A DNA stretch of 64,000 bases from JBCBTD01 sp039818825 (GCA_039818825.1 JBCBTD010000008.1:45964-109963); one strand, 5' to 3'. Numbered from the stretch's first letter, positions 1 through 8,369 are shown. A program made the numbers and translations. The notes: generated from the sequence alone by a model not told the origin.

Positions 1-948
1 GCGGGCTTCGCCCCGCCGTCCACCGGCGAGGTGCAGCGCGCGGAGCTCGATGCCGAGCGCGCGCAGTACCGTCGCTTGGGCGGTGGGCCCGAACACCGCG
101 GCGCCCGTTCCGAGCGCCGCCTCGACCAGCGGTCCGAAGTCGACGGAGCTCGACAGGTCGGCCGCGCCGAGATGGTCGAGGGGCGAGACGCGGTCGTGAC
201 GCGCGACCGCTTGAACCGTGTCGAACGGCCGCTCGACGACCCCGCCGTAGTCGACGAACAGCGCGAGGCCGCCCCTGGCGACGATCCGCCGCGTGACGTC
301 GATGACGACCTGCGTGCGCCGCGGCGCCAATTCCACGACGTCGCCTGGTGTGGCGCGCGGGAACCGCGCGGCTGCGGCTTGGGCCAGTTGCGGCGGTGCG
401 GCGAGGAGCGTCCAGGCGACGGCGTCCTCTGCGGTCGCGACGCCGCGTTCCACCCATCCGTCGGCCGTCCGCACCAGCTGGTGGACGGGTAGTGCGTCCA
501 GGAACTCGTTGGCGATCAGGAACAACGGCCGGTCCGAGGGCAGCGTACCTACGTCGTCGTGCCACGTGGGAGTCAGGGCGGCGAGTGCGGTGGCCTGGAC
601 GGCGCGCAGGCGCGGGCTGGTCTCGACCAGGTGGACGGTCGCAGACGCCCCGAACGCCGGAACCTTGGCGGCGGCCCGCCACGCATCCTGGAGCAGGGTC
701 CCGCGGCCCGGACCAAGTTCGGCGAGGGTGATCGCCGTAGGGCCGCCGGCGCGGGCCCAGGCGTCGACCAGCGCCAGGCCCATGAGTTCGCCGAAGGTCT
801 GCGAGATCTCCGGTGCGGTGACGAAATCGCCTTCCGCCCCGAAGGCTGGTGCCCGCGCGTAATGCCCGGTGACGGCGTCGCCGACGGCAAGCTCGAACAG
901 CCGCGCCACGGTGATCGGGCTCTCCGCGCGCAGTCGCGCCGCGAGCAT
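1..948 (-). CDS. SAM-dependent methyltransferase, MidA/NDUFAF7 family (partial, C-terminus cut)
   Basis: Class I SAM-dependent methyltransferase of the MidA (COG1565) family. The mitochondrial relative NDUFAF7 methylates an arginine of a complex I subunit; whether the bacterial protein does the same is inference. The start is the ATG at 948, five bases after the stop of lgt, so the two are probably one transcript. The family hallmark GDFVTAPEISQ lies near residue 45, followed by ELGPGRGTLLQD, the SAM-binding loop, near residue 80. A later stretch reads LFLIANEFLDALPVHQ, and FVDYGG appears near residue 240. The frame stays open to base 1, giving 316 codons; the family is usually about 350-370 residues, so only the tail is missing. 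The annotation is secure at family level. Confidence 0.9.
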   Translation of the reverse strand, partial: MLAARLRAESPITVARLFELAVGDAVTGHYARAPAFGAEGDFVTAPEISQTFGELMGLALVDAWARAGGPTAITLAELGPGRGTLLQDAWRAAAKVPAFGASATVHLVETSPRLRAVQATALAALTPTWHDDVGTLPSDRPLFLIANEFLDALPVHQLVRTADGWVERGVATAEDAVAWTLLAAPPQLAQAAAARFPRATPGDVVELAPRRTQVVIDVTRRIVARGGLALFVDYGGVVERPFDTVQAVARHDRVSPLDHLGAADLSSSVDFGPLVEAALGTGAAVFGPTAQATVLRALGIELRALHLAGGRRGEAR

Positions 949-952
949 CGGC

Positions 953-1759
953 TCAAGCGGCACGCGGCAGCGCCTGAGCGCGGCGGATCAGCCACAGACC
1001 GGCCGCGATCATCGGCAAGCTCAAGAGCTGGCCCATCGTCAGGAACCCGAAGAGCAGGCCAAGCTGGGGGTCCGGCTCGCGGACGAACTCGACCATGAAT
1101 CGCGCGATCCCGTAGCCAGCGAGGAACACGCCGCTCAACAGGCCCATCTGGTCCGCGTGGCGCGGTCGGCTGGCGAGCCACGCCATCACCGCGAACAGCA
1201 CCAGGCCCTCGAAAAACGCTTCGTAGAGTTGGCTCGGGTGGCGCGCTAGTGGCCCGCCGGTCGGGAACACCATGGCCCACGGCACGTCGCTGACCCGTCC
1301 GTACAGCTCGCCGTTCACGAAGTTGGCGAGCCGGCCGAGGAACAACCCGATCGGCGCCGCGATCGAGGCTGCGTCGCCGACTTCCAAGGGGGCGACGCCG
1401 TGCTGGCGGGCGGTCAACAGGCAGGCGACGATGACCCCGAGCAAGCCACCGTGGAACGACATGCCGCCCTGCCAGACCGCGAAGATCTGCAGCGGATGGC
1501 TCAGATAGTAGTCGAAATTGTAGAACAGCACGAAGCCCAGCCGCCCGCCGAGCACCACGCCCAAGGTCGCGTAGAACAGGAGGTCGTCGATCGCCTCGGG
1601 CGTCAGCCGCCAACCCGGTCGACGGACCACCCAGCGCAGGTACCGCCAACCGAAGAGCAGGCCGACGATGTAGGCGAGGGCGTACCAGCGGAGCGCGAAC
1701 GGCCCGAGCTCGATCAGCACTGGGTCGACGTTCGGAAATGCCAGCGTCAGCAAAGCCAC
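953..1759 (-). CDS. lgt: Prolipoprotein diacylglyceryl transferase
   Basis: Lgt is an inner-membrane enzyme. It moves a diacylglyceryl group from phosphatidylglycerol to the lipobox cysteine of prolipoproteins, the first step of lipoprotein maturation. The 268-residue length is normal. Seen in the sequence: the conserved N-terminal core (FALRWYALAYIVGL, residues 21-34), SFHGG at residues 101-105 with the conserved histidine, and the Lgt signature GRLANFVNGELYGR at residues 142-155. Several hydrophobic spans fit the seven-helix fold. The start is a GTG at 1759; no better start with a clear ribosome site lies nearby. midA follows five bases downstream, and the gene is divergent from the ubiK-like gene. 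Confidence 0.95.
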   Translation of the reverse strand: MALLTLAFPNVDPVLIELGPFALRWYALAYIVGLLFGWRYLRWVVRRPGWRLTPEAIDDLLFYATLGVVLGGRLGFVLFYNFDYYLSHPLQIFAVWQGGMSFHGGLLGVIVACLLTARQHGVAPLEVGDAASIAAPIGLFLGRLANFVNGELYGRVSDVPWAMVFPTGGPLARHPSQLYEAFFEGLVLFAVMAWLASRPRHADQMGLLSGVFLAGYGIARFMVEFVREPDPQLGLLFGFLTMGQLLSLPMIAAGLWLIRRAQALPRAA

Positions 1760-1873
1760 CTCGCGCGTTGCGGCGCCTGCTTAGTTCGCTGATGCTGCCG
1801 CGGCAAGCGCCGGCCGCTTGCGGCCGGACCCGTGGGTGCCATATGCCATGCATTCACCCAAGGAGACACCCAG

Positions 1874-2206
1874 ATGCAGACCCGCAACCGCCTGCTGGAC
1901 GATCTTGCCCGGGTCGCAAGTGGCGCCGTCACCACGCTCGGCGGTGTCCGCGAAGAGGTCGAGAACCGCGTCCGCGAGCGGCTGGAGCGGTTCGCTAACG
2001 ACATCGAACTGGTCACCCGCGAAGATTTCGAGGCGGTCAAGGCGATGGCGGTGAAGGCGCGCGAGGAGCAGCTCGACCTCGGCGACAAACTGGCGGCGCT
2101 GGAGGCGCGGTTGGCCGAACTGGAGGCGGAAGCGCCGCGCAAGGCGGCGCCGAAGCGGCGTGCCAAGACCGATCCGGCCGAGGACGACACTGCCGACGCC
2201 AGCTGA
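1874..2206 (+). CDS. UbiK-like accessory factor (BMFP domain)
   Basis: Small 110-residue coiled-coil protein of the BMFP/UbiK family (COG2960). UbiK helps assemble the soluble ubiquinone-biosynthesis complex in enterobacteria, and related BMFP proteins are membrane-fusogenic trimers. The body is charged and helical, with a heptad-like stretch LDLGDKLAALEARLAELEAE around residues 70-90 and a Lys/Ala then acidic tail. The ATG at 1874 was chosen over an in-frame ATG 42 bases upstream because AAGGAG lies just upstream and the family begins at MQTRN. It is divergent from lgt, a neighbourhood common in Alphaproteobacteria. The exact function here is inferred. Confidence 0.8.
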   Translation: MQTRNRLLDDLARVASGAVTTLGGVREEVENRVRERLERFANDIELVTREDFEAVKAMAVKAREEQLDLGDKLAALEARLAELEAEAPRKAAPKRRAKTDPAEDDTADAS

Positions 2207-2260
2207 AACACGACCCAAGGCCGGCCCGCTTGCCCAAGTGTTGCGGCAGTGGCACGTTCG

Positions 2261-2285
2261 CGGCGGCCGGCTGATCCGGCCGCCG
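2261..2285 (+). terminator. Strong GC hairpin just upstream of the ybjN-like gene
   Basis: Perfect inverted repeat: CGGCGGCCGG at 2261-2270 and its complement at 2276-2285, with the 5-base loop CTGAT. There is no T-run, so intrinsic termination is uncertain. It ends 16 bases before the ybjN-like start codon, so it could be the end of the ubiK-like transcript or an RNA element influencing translation of the next gene. Confidence 0.45.
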
Positions 2286-2301
2286 TCCACTCGGAGAGAC
2301 C

Positions 2302-2805
2302 ATGTCGTCTCTGCAACTCGAGATCGCCGATGCCTCAGGCAATCCGCTCGATCTCGTCGAACAAATCGCCATCGCCAACGACTGGAGCTACCAGCGCCGT
2401 GCCGATGACGAGCTCGCCGCCGAGTTGAGTGGCCAGTGGTGCCACTATCGCCTGTGGTTCACGTGGCAGGCCGACATGGGTATCCTCCATCTGGCGTGCG
2501 CGCTCGATGTCAAGGTGCCTCCGGGCAAGCGCACCGGGCTCTACCACTTGTTGGCGCTGGCGAACGAGAAGCTTTGGCTCGGCCACTTCGACCTCTGGTC
2601 TGACGAGGCCGTGCCGGTGTTTCGGCACGCGACGTTGGTGCGCGAAGGCGGTGGCCCGGGCGTCGAAGTGCTGGAGGATCTGACCGAGATCGCCCTTGGC
2701 GAGTGCGAGCGGTTCTTTCCGGCCTTCCAGTTCCATCTGTGGGGCGGCAAGGCGCCGGGTGATGCGCTGGCGGCGGCCCTGTTGGAGACCGAGGGCGAGG
2801 CTTGA
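2302..2805 (+). CDS. YbjN domain-containing protein
   Basis: A 167-residue cytosolic protein of the YbjN family, which resembles type III secretion chaperones in fold; no enzymatic role is known. Recognisable features are the N-terminal DWSYQRRADDELAAELSGQW (residues 34-53), the WHYRLWF-like segment CHYRLWFTW, and the central LYHLLALANEKLWLGHFDLW, typical of alphaproteobacterial members. The ATG start follows an acceptable GGAGAGA site. Its stop overlaps the TTG start of proC by 4 bp, so the two are translationally coupled; the same ybjN-proC order is common in related genomes. Confidence 0.85.
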   Translation: MSSLQLEIADASGNPLDLVEQIAIANDWSYQRRADDELAAELSGQWCHYRLWFTWQADMGILHLACALDVKVPPGKRTGLYHLLALANEKLWLGHFDLWSDEAVPVFRHATLVREGGGPGVEVLEDLTEIALGECERFFPAFQFHLWGGKAPGDALAAALLETEGEA

Positions 2806-3650
2806 GCATCGGTTCCGGCCCGATCTGGCTCGTCGGGGGCGGCAAGATGGGCAGTGCGCTGGCGGGCGGTTGGATCGCCCGCGGCTTGGCGCCCGGCAAT
2901 TTGACCGTGGTCGAGCCCAACGCCGAGGCGGCGGCACCGTGGATCGCGCGCGGTACTGCCGTCTGCGCCGACGCCCGCGACCTCGTCGCTCCCGCGACCT
3001 CGGTCACCGTCGTCCTGGCGGTCAAGCCGCAGACCATGCCGGCGGTGCTTACGACGTTGGCCGATCGCGTGCCCGCGGGCAGCCTCGTCCTGTCGATCGC
3101 GGCGGGCGTGCCCCTGGCGACGTTCACCCAAGCGTTTTTGTCCGGCGCCGTGGTCGTCCGGGCCATGCCGAACACGCCCGCTGCGGTCGGTCGCGGGATC
3201 ACCGCGCTGGTCGCGGGCGGCGGCGCCGATGCCGCCGCGTGCGCCCGTGCCGACGAGCTCATGGCCGCCGTGGGCGAGACCGTGTGGCTCGAGCGTGAAG
3301 CCGATCTGCATGCCGTCACCGCGCTGTCGGGCGGCGGGCCGGCCTACCTCTTCCTGCTGATCGAGGCCCTGGCCGCAGCAGGTGCGCGTGCCGGGCTCGA
3401 CCCGGCCCTGGCGATGCGGCTCGCTCGCGCGACGGTGGTCGGTGCCGGAGAACTCGCCCGGGTGAGCGAAGAGCATCCCGAAACGTTGCGCCGGAACGTC
3501 ACCAGTCCTGGTGGCACGACGGCCGAAGCGCTGCGCGTCCTGATGGCCGACGACGGCGTGCAGGCGCTGTTCGATCGCGCGCTGGCCGCGGCGGCGGCAC
3601 GGTCCGTCGAACTGGGCGGTGAGGAGCAGGACGGCGATGGCCGACGCTGA
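2802..3650 (+). CDS. proC: Pyrroline-5-carboxylate reductase
   Basis: Cytosolic NAD(P)H-dependent enzyme for the last step of proline synthesis, reducing 1-pyrroline-5-carboxylate. The 282-residue length is typical. The dinucleotide-binding motif VGGGKMG is at residues 11-17. AVKPQTM follows, then RAMPNTPAAVGRGITAL, the classic ProC signature, and the C-terminal helical-domain motifs LSGGGPAYLFLLIEAL and TSPGGTTAEAL. The start is the TTG at 2802, overlapping the ybjN-like stop by 4 bp; the first beta strand begins immediately, so no longer form is likely. Confidence 0.95.
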   Translation: MSIGSGPIWLVGGGKMGSALAGGWIARGLAPGNLTVVEPNAEAAAPWIARGTAVCADARDLVAPATSVTVVLAVKPQTMPAVLTTLADRVPAGSLVLSIAAGVPLATFTQAFLSGAVVVRAMPNTPAAVGRGITALVAGGGADAAACARADELMAAVGETVWLEREADLHAVTALSGGGPAYLFLLIEALAAAGARAGLDPALAMRLARATVVGAGELARVSEEHPETLRRNVTSPGGTTAEALRVLMADDGVQALFDRALAAAAARSVELGGEEQDGDGRR

Positions 3651-4200
3651 CGCGGAGGGTCTCCTGGCGGCGGCGCTGGAACTGATCGAGACCGCTGGTT
3701 GGGCCGGATACGGGCCGTTGAAGCTTGCCGAGCGCACGGGTGCGTCGCTGGCGGCCTGTTGCATGAGCCTGCCCGATCGTGCTGCGGTCTTGGCGGCGAT
3801 CGGCCGCCGTGCCGACGATGCGATGACCGCCGTCGACGTCGACGAGTTGGTCGAGATGACGCCGCGGGAACGGGTGTTCGAACTGGTCATGCGACGCCTG
3901 GAGGGCCTCGCTTTCGCGAAGCCAGCGCTGCGCACCCTGCCTCATGCGGCCGCTCCGGACACGGCGCTGGCGGTCTCGTGCAATCTGCGGCGCGGGATGA
4001 CGCTGTTGAGCGAGACCGCCGATGCGACGGCTCCGGGCGCCCGCGGCTGGCTGAGTGGTCCGGCTGTCGCGGCGGTCTACGTGCAGACCGCACGGGTGTG
4101 GCTCGGCGACGACGATCCCGACCAATCGGCAACCATGGCCGAACTCGACAAGCGGCTGACCCAGGCGGCGGCGTTCCTCCGCCCCGAGCCCGGCGCCTGA
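3637..4200 (+). CDS. TetR-like helix-turn-helix regulator
   Basis: A 187-residue all-helical protein. Its first 50 residues look like a TetR-type DNA-binding head (LLAAALELIETAGWAGYGPL, then LAERTGAS), and the rest like a TetR ligand-binding domain. The ATG at 3637 was taken because GAGGAG precedes it; an in-frame ATG six codons upstream is possible. It overlaps the end of proC by 14 bases and precedes the phasin gene, so it could regulate polyhydroxyalkanoate-related genes, but this is inference. The recognition helix is atypical, and a COQ9-like relationship cannot be excluded. Confidence 0.6.
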   Translation: MADADAEGLLAAALELIETAGWAGYGPLKLAERTGASLAACCMSLPDRAAVLAAIGRRADDAMTAVDVDELVEMTPRERVFELVMRRLEGLAFAKPALRTLPHAAAPDTALAVSCNLRRGMTLLSETADATAPGARGWLSGPAVAAVYVQTARVWLGDDDPDQSATMAELDKRLTQAAAFLRPEPGA

Positions 4201-4294
4201 AGACCACCGCCTGCGAAAGGCTGCCATGTGCTACCATCATTTTGGCGGAGTTGACGCTCCGCCACCGCCGGTTTACGGAGAGACGGTGTTTATG

Positions 4295-4308
4295 TTGCAC
4301 CGCAGCAA
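4295..4308 (+). promoter_or_regulatory. Candidate PhaR-type operator upstream of the phasin gene
   Basis: TTGCACCGCAGCAA at 4295-4308 contains TGC-N3-GCA and outer TTGC/GCAA arms. It resembles the TGC-rich sites bound by PhaR repressors before phasin genes in Rhodobacter and Paracoccus. It lies 36 bases before the phasin start. Upstream, at about 4244-4265, is a hairpin TGGCGGAG / CTCCGCCA with loop TTGACG, perhaps the end of the preceding transcript. Confidence 0.4.
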
Positions 4309-4344
4309 AGCGATGTGACGCTACTTTCGCGACTGGAGGAACCC

Positions 4345-4779
4345 ATGGCGATCGACAACCCCTTCATGACCCCCGATCTCGCCAAGATGCTCGAGCAGAT
4401 GAAGATGCCGGGGGTGGACATGCAAGCCCTCATCAGCCTCCAGCAGCGCAACATGGACGCGCTGCAGGTTGCCAACAAGACCATGATGGAAGGCGTCCAG
4501 GTCGTCCTGAAGCGTGAGCTCGAGATCGTCCAGAACAGCGTCGACGAGACGTTGAAGACGATGCAGGAGCTGATGAAGGAGACCGACCCCAAGGCGAACG
4601 CCAAGATGCGGGTCGATGCGGCCAAGGAAGCTCTCGAGACGGCTTTGGCCAATCTCAAGGAGCTGACCACGCTGACGCAGAAGTCGAACGAAGAAGCGTT
4701 CACCATTCTGAACAAGCGGGCGGTCGAGAGCTTCGAGGAGCTGAAGACCGCGTTGGAGGCCAGCAAGGCCGCCGGCTGA
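4345..4779 (+). CDS. Phasin family protein
   Basis: A 144-residue, almost wholly helical amphipathic protein of the phasin family, which coats polyhydroxyalkanoate granules. Diagnostic features are the N-terminal NPFMTPDLAKMLEQMKMPG, the segment LISLQQRNMDALQVANK around residues 31-47, and a long charged coiled coil. The tail is Ala/Lys-rich. The ATG at 4345 is four bases after GGAGGA, a strong site. The gene stands alone, convergent with rpoN. It implies that the organism stores polyhydroxyalkanoate, though no synthase lies in the window. Confidence 0.9.
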   Translation: MAIDNPFMTPDLAKMLEQMKMPGVDMQALISLQQRNMDALQVANKTMMEGVQVVLKRELEIVQNSVDETLKTMQELMKETDPKANAKMRVDAAKEALETALANLKELTTLTQKSNEEAFTILNKRAVESFEELKTALEASKAAG

Positions 4780-4811
4780 AGGCTCGACGACGACCTACGA
4801 ACCGAGTGACG

Positions 4812-4836
4812 TGCGGCGGTTGAGATAGCCGCCGCA
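4812..4836. terminator. Hairpin between convergent phasin and rpoN genes
   Basis: TGCGGCGG at 4812-4819 pairs with CCGCCGCA at 4829-4836 across a 9-base loop. A second small hairpin lies at 4873-4889 (CCGAGC / GCTCGG, loop TTCCG). Both sit between two convergent genes, as expected for terminators usable from either side, although neither has a T-run. Confidence 0.5.
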
Positions 4837-4936
4837 GCGTCGCGCGGCCCAGTCGCCGTGGCCGTGCCTCGCCCGAGCTTCCGGCTCGGACGGGCCGGCG
4901 CGCGGCTGTTGGTCCGGAGCTAGCCAGAAGCGTTCG

Positions 4937-6370
4937 TCAGCTCGCCATCGCCTTGTGGCGCCGCCGCTCGACCGACGAGGGAATTCCCATCCCCTCGCGG
5001 TACTTCGCCACCGTCCGCCGCGCCAACACCATGCCCTTGTCTTTGAGGACTTTGACGATCTGGTCGTCGGAGAGGACGGCGTTGGCGGTCTCCCGGTCGA
5101 CCAGCCCGCGGATCTGTTGACGGATGGCCTCGGCGGCATGCGCTTCGCCGCCATCGTCGCCACCGACCGCGTTCGAGAAGAAGTACTTGAACGGGAAGAC
5201 GCCCTGGGGCGTCGCCACGAGCTTGCCGGCCGTGGCGCGGCTCACCGTGCTCTCGTGAAGGCCCGTGGCCTCGGCGACCTGGCGTAGCACCAGAGGACGC
5301 AGGTGCTGCGCGCCGCCCTGGAGAAACCCGCTCTGCTGCTCGACGATGAACTCGGCGACGCGCAGCACCGTCCGCGCCCGCTGATCGAGCGCCTTGACCA
5401 ACCAGTTCGCTGCCTGGAAGCGTTCCGCGAAGTACTGGCGGATGCCGGGATCGCCGGCGCTGCCATTGACTTGGGTGTAGTAGTCGACGTCGACCAGGAT
5501 CCGCGGCAACGTCGCGTTGTTCAGTTCGACGCGCCACCCGCCCTGGTGCGGATAGATCCAGAGATCGGGAACCGCGGCACCCTCGGGCGGCGGCGCGAAA
5601 GCGAGGCCCGGCCGCGGTTCGAGGCTGCGGATTTCGGCGATCATGTCGGCAAGGTCGGCTTCGTCGACGGCACAGTGCTTCAACAACGCCTTGCGGTCGC
5701 CTTTCGCCAGCTTGTCGAGGTGGCGCAACAGCGCCTGCATCGCCGGGTCGAGCCGGTTCAGCTCGGCGAGTTGGAGAGCCAGGCATTCTCGAAGGTTGCG
5801 GGCACCGACACCGGTCGGATCGAACCCCTGGATGTCGCTGAGAACGCGGTCGACGAGCTCTCGCGGGACCGCCAGCCGCTCGCCCAGTTCGTCGAGATCC
5901 GCCGTGCAGTAGCCGTGCTGATCGATGCTCTCGACGAGGTGATGCCCGATCAGGCGTTCGACCGGATCCTGGATGCCGAGGTGGAGCTGCTCCAGCAGGT
6001 GGTCGGTGAGCGTGCGGGGCTGGGCGAGACGCTGCTCCAGGTCCGGAAGGGCATCGTCGAAGGAGGTTCGCTGGCTGCTGCCGACGCTGACCAAGCGATC
6101 GCAGGCCGGCGGACCGTCGGGCTGGAACCAGCCGTCTTCGCTGGCGTTCGCAGGCTCCGCCTCGGCCGCCGTCAGCGGCGCCTCGACCGCGTCGCCGCCG
6201 GCATCGCTGCGCGCTTCCCCTTCGAGAAACGGATTCTCGGCGAGCTCGCGCTCGACGTAGCCCGACACCTCGAGGTTGGTCATCTGCAGGAGTTTGATCG
6301 CCTGTTGCAGCTGGGGCGTCATCACCAGCTGCTGGCTCTGCTTCAGATCGAGGCGGAGGCCAAGGCTCAT
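4937..6370 (-). CDS. rpoN: RNA polymerase sigma-54 factor
   Basis: Sigma-54 directs RNA polymerase to -24/-12 promoters that need an enhancer-binding ATPase, classically for nitrogen assimilation, flagella and carbon uptake. The 477-residue protein has the glutamine-rich region I (LKQSQQLVMTPQLQQAIKLL, residues 9-28). The acidic region II follows, then the core-binding domain, a helix-turn-helix, and the RpoN box ARRTVAKYRE at residues 450-459. The ATG lies 9 bases after lptB, so it is probably the last gene of the lpt operon, the usual order in Alphaproteobacteria. The hpf and ptsN genes that normally follow rpoN are absent; a convergent phasin gene is there instead. Confidence 0.97.
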   Translation of the reverse strand: MSLGLRLDLKQSQQLVMTPQLQQAIKLLQMTNLEVSGYVERELAENPFLEGEARSDAGGDAVEAPLTAAEAEPANASEDGWFQPDGPPACDRLVSVGSSQRTSFDDALPDLEQRLAQPRTLTDHLLEQLHLGIQDPVERLIGHHLVESIDQHGYCTADLDELGERLAVPRELVDRVLSDIQGFDPTGVGARNLRECLALQLAELNRLDPAMQALLRHLDKLAKGDRKALLKHCAVDEADLADMIAEIRSLEPRPGLAFAPPPEGAAVPDLWIYPHQGGWRVELNNATLPRILVDVDYYTQVNGSAGDPGIRQYFAERFQAANWLVKALDQRARTVLRVAEFIVEQQSGFLQGGAQHLRPLVLRQVAEATGLHESTVSRATAGKLVATPQGVFPFKYFFSNAVGGDDGGEAHAAEAIRQQIRGLVDRETANAVLSDDQIVKVLKDKGMVLARRTVAKYREGMGIPSSVERRRHKAMAS

Positions 6371-6379
6371 GGGCGGGGC

Positions 6380-7159
6380 TTACACCTGAAACCCTTCGCC
6401 GAGGTAAACTCGGCGGACGTCGGCGTCGTTGACGATTTCGCTGGGTGCGCCTTCCTTCAGGACCCGGCCGTCATGCAGGATGTAGGCGCGGTCGATGATG
6501 CCGAGCGTGTCGCGAACGTTGTGGTCGGTGATCAGCACACCGATGCCGCGGTCCTTGAGATGGGCCACGAGATTGCGAATCTCGCCGACGTTGATCGGAT
6601 CGATACCGGCTAGTGGCTCGTCGAGCAGCATGAAGCTCGGGCTGGCGGCCAAAGCTCGCGCGATTTCGACGCGCCGCCGCTCGCCGCCAGAGAGTGACAA
6701 GGCCGGGGCGCGGCGCAGGTGCTCCAGCGAGAACTCCCCGAGCAGCGCCTCCAACTGGGCGTGCCGTTCGGTGGCATCGGGTTCGATTGCCTCCAACACC
6801 GCGCGGATGTTGGCTTCGACGTTGAGCCCGCGGAAGATCGACGCTTCCTGCGGCAAGTAGCCCAAGCCGCGGCGGGCGCGGCGGTACATCGGCAGCCGGG
6901 TGACGTCCTCGCCGTCGAGTTCGACACTGCCATGGTCGGCAGGGACCAGCCCGGTGATGATGTAGAACGAGGTCGTCTTGCCGGCGCCGTTCGGACCGAG
7001 CAGGCCGACGGCTTCACCGCGGCCGACGTGTAGGCTGACGTCGCGCAGCACCTGACGACCGCGATAGGTCTTGGTGAGGTGTCGCGCGATGAGGCCGCTG
7101 GCGGCCGGCGCCGGGGCTGGCGGCCGGAGACTGACGACGCGTGCCGGCCGAGCCGTCAT
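6380..7159 (-). CDS. lptB: LPS export ABC transporter ATP-binding protein
   Basis: Cytoplasmic ATPase that, with LptF and LptG, extracts lipopolysaccharide from the inner membrane for transport through LptC-A-D. The 259-residue protein shows Walker A (GPNGAGKT, about residue 54), the ABC signature LSLSGGERRRVEIARAL, Walker B (FMLLDEPLAGIDP) and the switch histidine in LITDHNVRDTL. The DHNV motif and the C-terminus ending in YLGEGFQV are LptB-specific. Its ATG overlaps the lptA stop by 4 bp. About 20 extra Pro/Ala-rich residues precede the conserved domain, so a slightly later start is possible. Confidence 0.96.
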   Translation of the reverse strand: MTARPARVVSLRPPAPAPAASGLIARHLTKTYRGRQVLRDVSLHVGRGEAVGLLGPNGAGKTTSFYIITGLVPADHGSVELDGEDVTRLPMYRRARRGLGYLPQEASIFRGLNVEANIRAVLEAIEPDATERHAQLEALLGEFSLEHLRRAPALSLSGGERRRVEIARALAASPSFMLLDEPLAGIDPINVGEIRNLVAHLKDRGIGVLITDHNVRDTLGIIDRAYILHDGRVLKEGAPSEIVNDADVRRVYLGEGFQV

Positions 7160-7731
7160 CCCTCGGTCTCCTCGCCAGGGACGAAGAGGGCGCGAACCCG
7201 GCCGCCGGCCTCTGCCGGAAACACCCGCGACACGCCGGTGTCCATGTCGACGACCAAGCGATTGCCGCGGACCACGTTCTCGTCGCGGGTGAGGACCACG
7301 TCCCCGGTCAGCGTGATCGTGCGCGTCGACAGGTCGTAGACCCCCTCGTCGCCGGTGGCGATGTCACGGGGCGACGTGACGACCACGTTGCCGATGGCGA
7401 CGACCTTGCGGATCCGTCCGCTGCCGGCGCCGGCCTCGGCTGGCGGCGGTGCGGCTTCGGTGCCCTCGGCCGGTGGGTCGCCATAGTAGACGTCGAGCAG
7501 GTCCGAGGTGAGCGTCATCGTCCCCTGCACGGCGTCGACGTTGCCGCGGAAGGTGGCGATGCTCTCGTTCTGGCGGACCTCCAGCTCGTCGGCCGTCACT
7601 TCGATCGGCTGGCTGTCGTCGTGGGCCTCGAGACCGGGCAGCGGCTCTTCTTCGGTCTGCGCGGCGCTCGGCCACGGGGTCGCCACCGCGACCACGAGGA
7701 GCGCCACGGGGGCAAGCCACCGGCACCTCAT
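7156..7731 (-). CDS. lptA: Periplasmic LPS transport protein LptA
   Basis: LptA forms the periplasmic bridge carrying lipopolysaccharide from LptC to the outer-membrane LptD. The 191-residue protein opens with a signal peptide (residues 1 to about 24, ending SAAQT). An OstA-like beta-jellyroll follows, with the motif PIEVTADELEVRQNESIATF and later VYDLSTRTITLTGDVVLTR. A Pro/Ala/Glu-rich insertion near residue 95 interrupts the jellyroll. The start overlaps the lptC stop by 4 bp, and its own stop overlaps the lptB start by 4 bp. Confidence 0.93.
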   Translation of the reverse strand: MRCRWLAPVALLVVAVATPWPSAAQTEEEPLPGLEAHDDSQPIEVTADELEVRQNESIATFRGNVDAVQGTMTLTSDLLDVYYGDPPAEGTEAAPPPAEAGAGSGRIRKVVAIGNVVVTSPRDIATGDEGVYDLSTRTITLTGDVVLTRDENVVRGNRLVVDMDTGVSRVFPAEAGGRVRALFVPGEETEG

Positions 7732-8369
7732 GACCCGGTTTCCTCTGCATGGATCACGACGTGGACGTTCCCTCGGAAGGTGATGACGGCGCCGCCGTCG
7801 GCGGCGTCCATGCGGTCGGCGACGATGGTGCCGGTCGGTCCGTCGCCGTCGACCGGAGCGGTGGTCGCGACGGTGCCGTTGGCGACGTCGACGTGGGCGC
7901 TGGTCGTGCGCAGCTCGTAGCCGTCGCTGGTGACCAGTCGCACCTCGCCGCCGAGATCGAGCGTGTCCTGGTCGCGGTCGTAGAGCGCCTCGGCGGCGCG
8001 AAGCTCCACCTGGCGTTCGTCGGAGCCGGGGAGGTCGGCGCGCATTCGCTCCAACTCGATCCGGTTCGGCGCGCGCGGATCGACGCGACCGGCCTCGGCC
8101 TCGACGGAGAAGGCGTCGCCGTCGTCACCGCGGCCGACGTAGCGTGGTTGGTCCAAGCGCACGCGACCGTCGGCTTCGAGGTCGAGATCACCGACCTGGG
8201 GAACGATCAAACCGGTATCCAAGCCCTGCAACCGGGGCCAGAGGACGATCACCGCGAGGATGCCGAGTGCTGCTACCGGCAGCATGATCCGCATGAACCG
8301 GACGAAGCCGCTGTACAGACCGGCAGGGCGCGCACGGCGGGCGCCGGCATTTGGCGCGCGACGGTTCAT
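7728..8369 (-). CDS. lptC: LPS export system protein LptC
   Basis: LptC is a single-pass inner-membrane protein that receives lipopolysaccharide from LptB2FG and hands it to LptA. The 213-residue protein has a basic N-terminus, one membrane helix at about residues 27-46 (MRIMLPVAALGILAVIVLWP), and a periplasmic jellyroll. That jellyroll includes LYDRDQDTLDLGGEVRLVTSDGYEL. Sequence conservation in this family is low, and the position between kdsD and lptA is strong support. Both ends overlap neighbouring genes by 4 bp, so translation is coupled through the block. Confidence 0.92.
   Translation of the reverse strand: MNRRAPNAGARRARPAGLYSGFVRFMRIMLPVAALGILAVIVLWPRLQGLDTGLIVPQVGDLDLEADGRVRLDQPRYVGRGDDGDAFSVEAEAGRVDPRAPNRIELERMRADLPGSDERQVELRAAEALYDRDQDTLDLGGEVRLVTSDGYELRTTSAHVDVANGTVATTAPVDGDGPTGTIVADRMDAADGGAVITFRGNVHVVIHAEETGS

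Noticed and set aside
5303..6613. 436-codon plus-strand frame opposite rpoN and lptB
   Set aside because: Spans two real genes on the other strand and has no family features.
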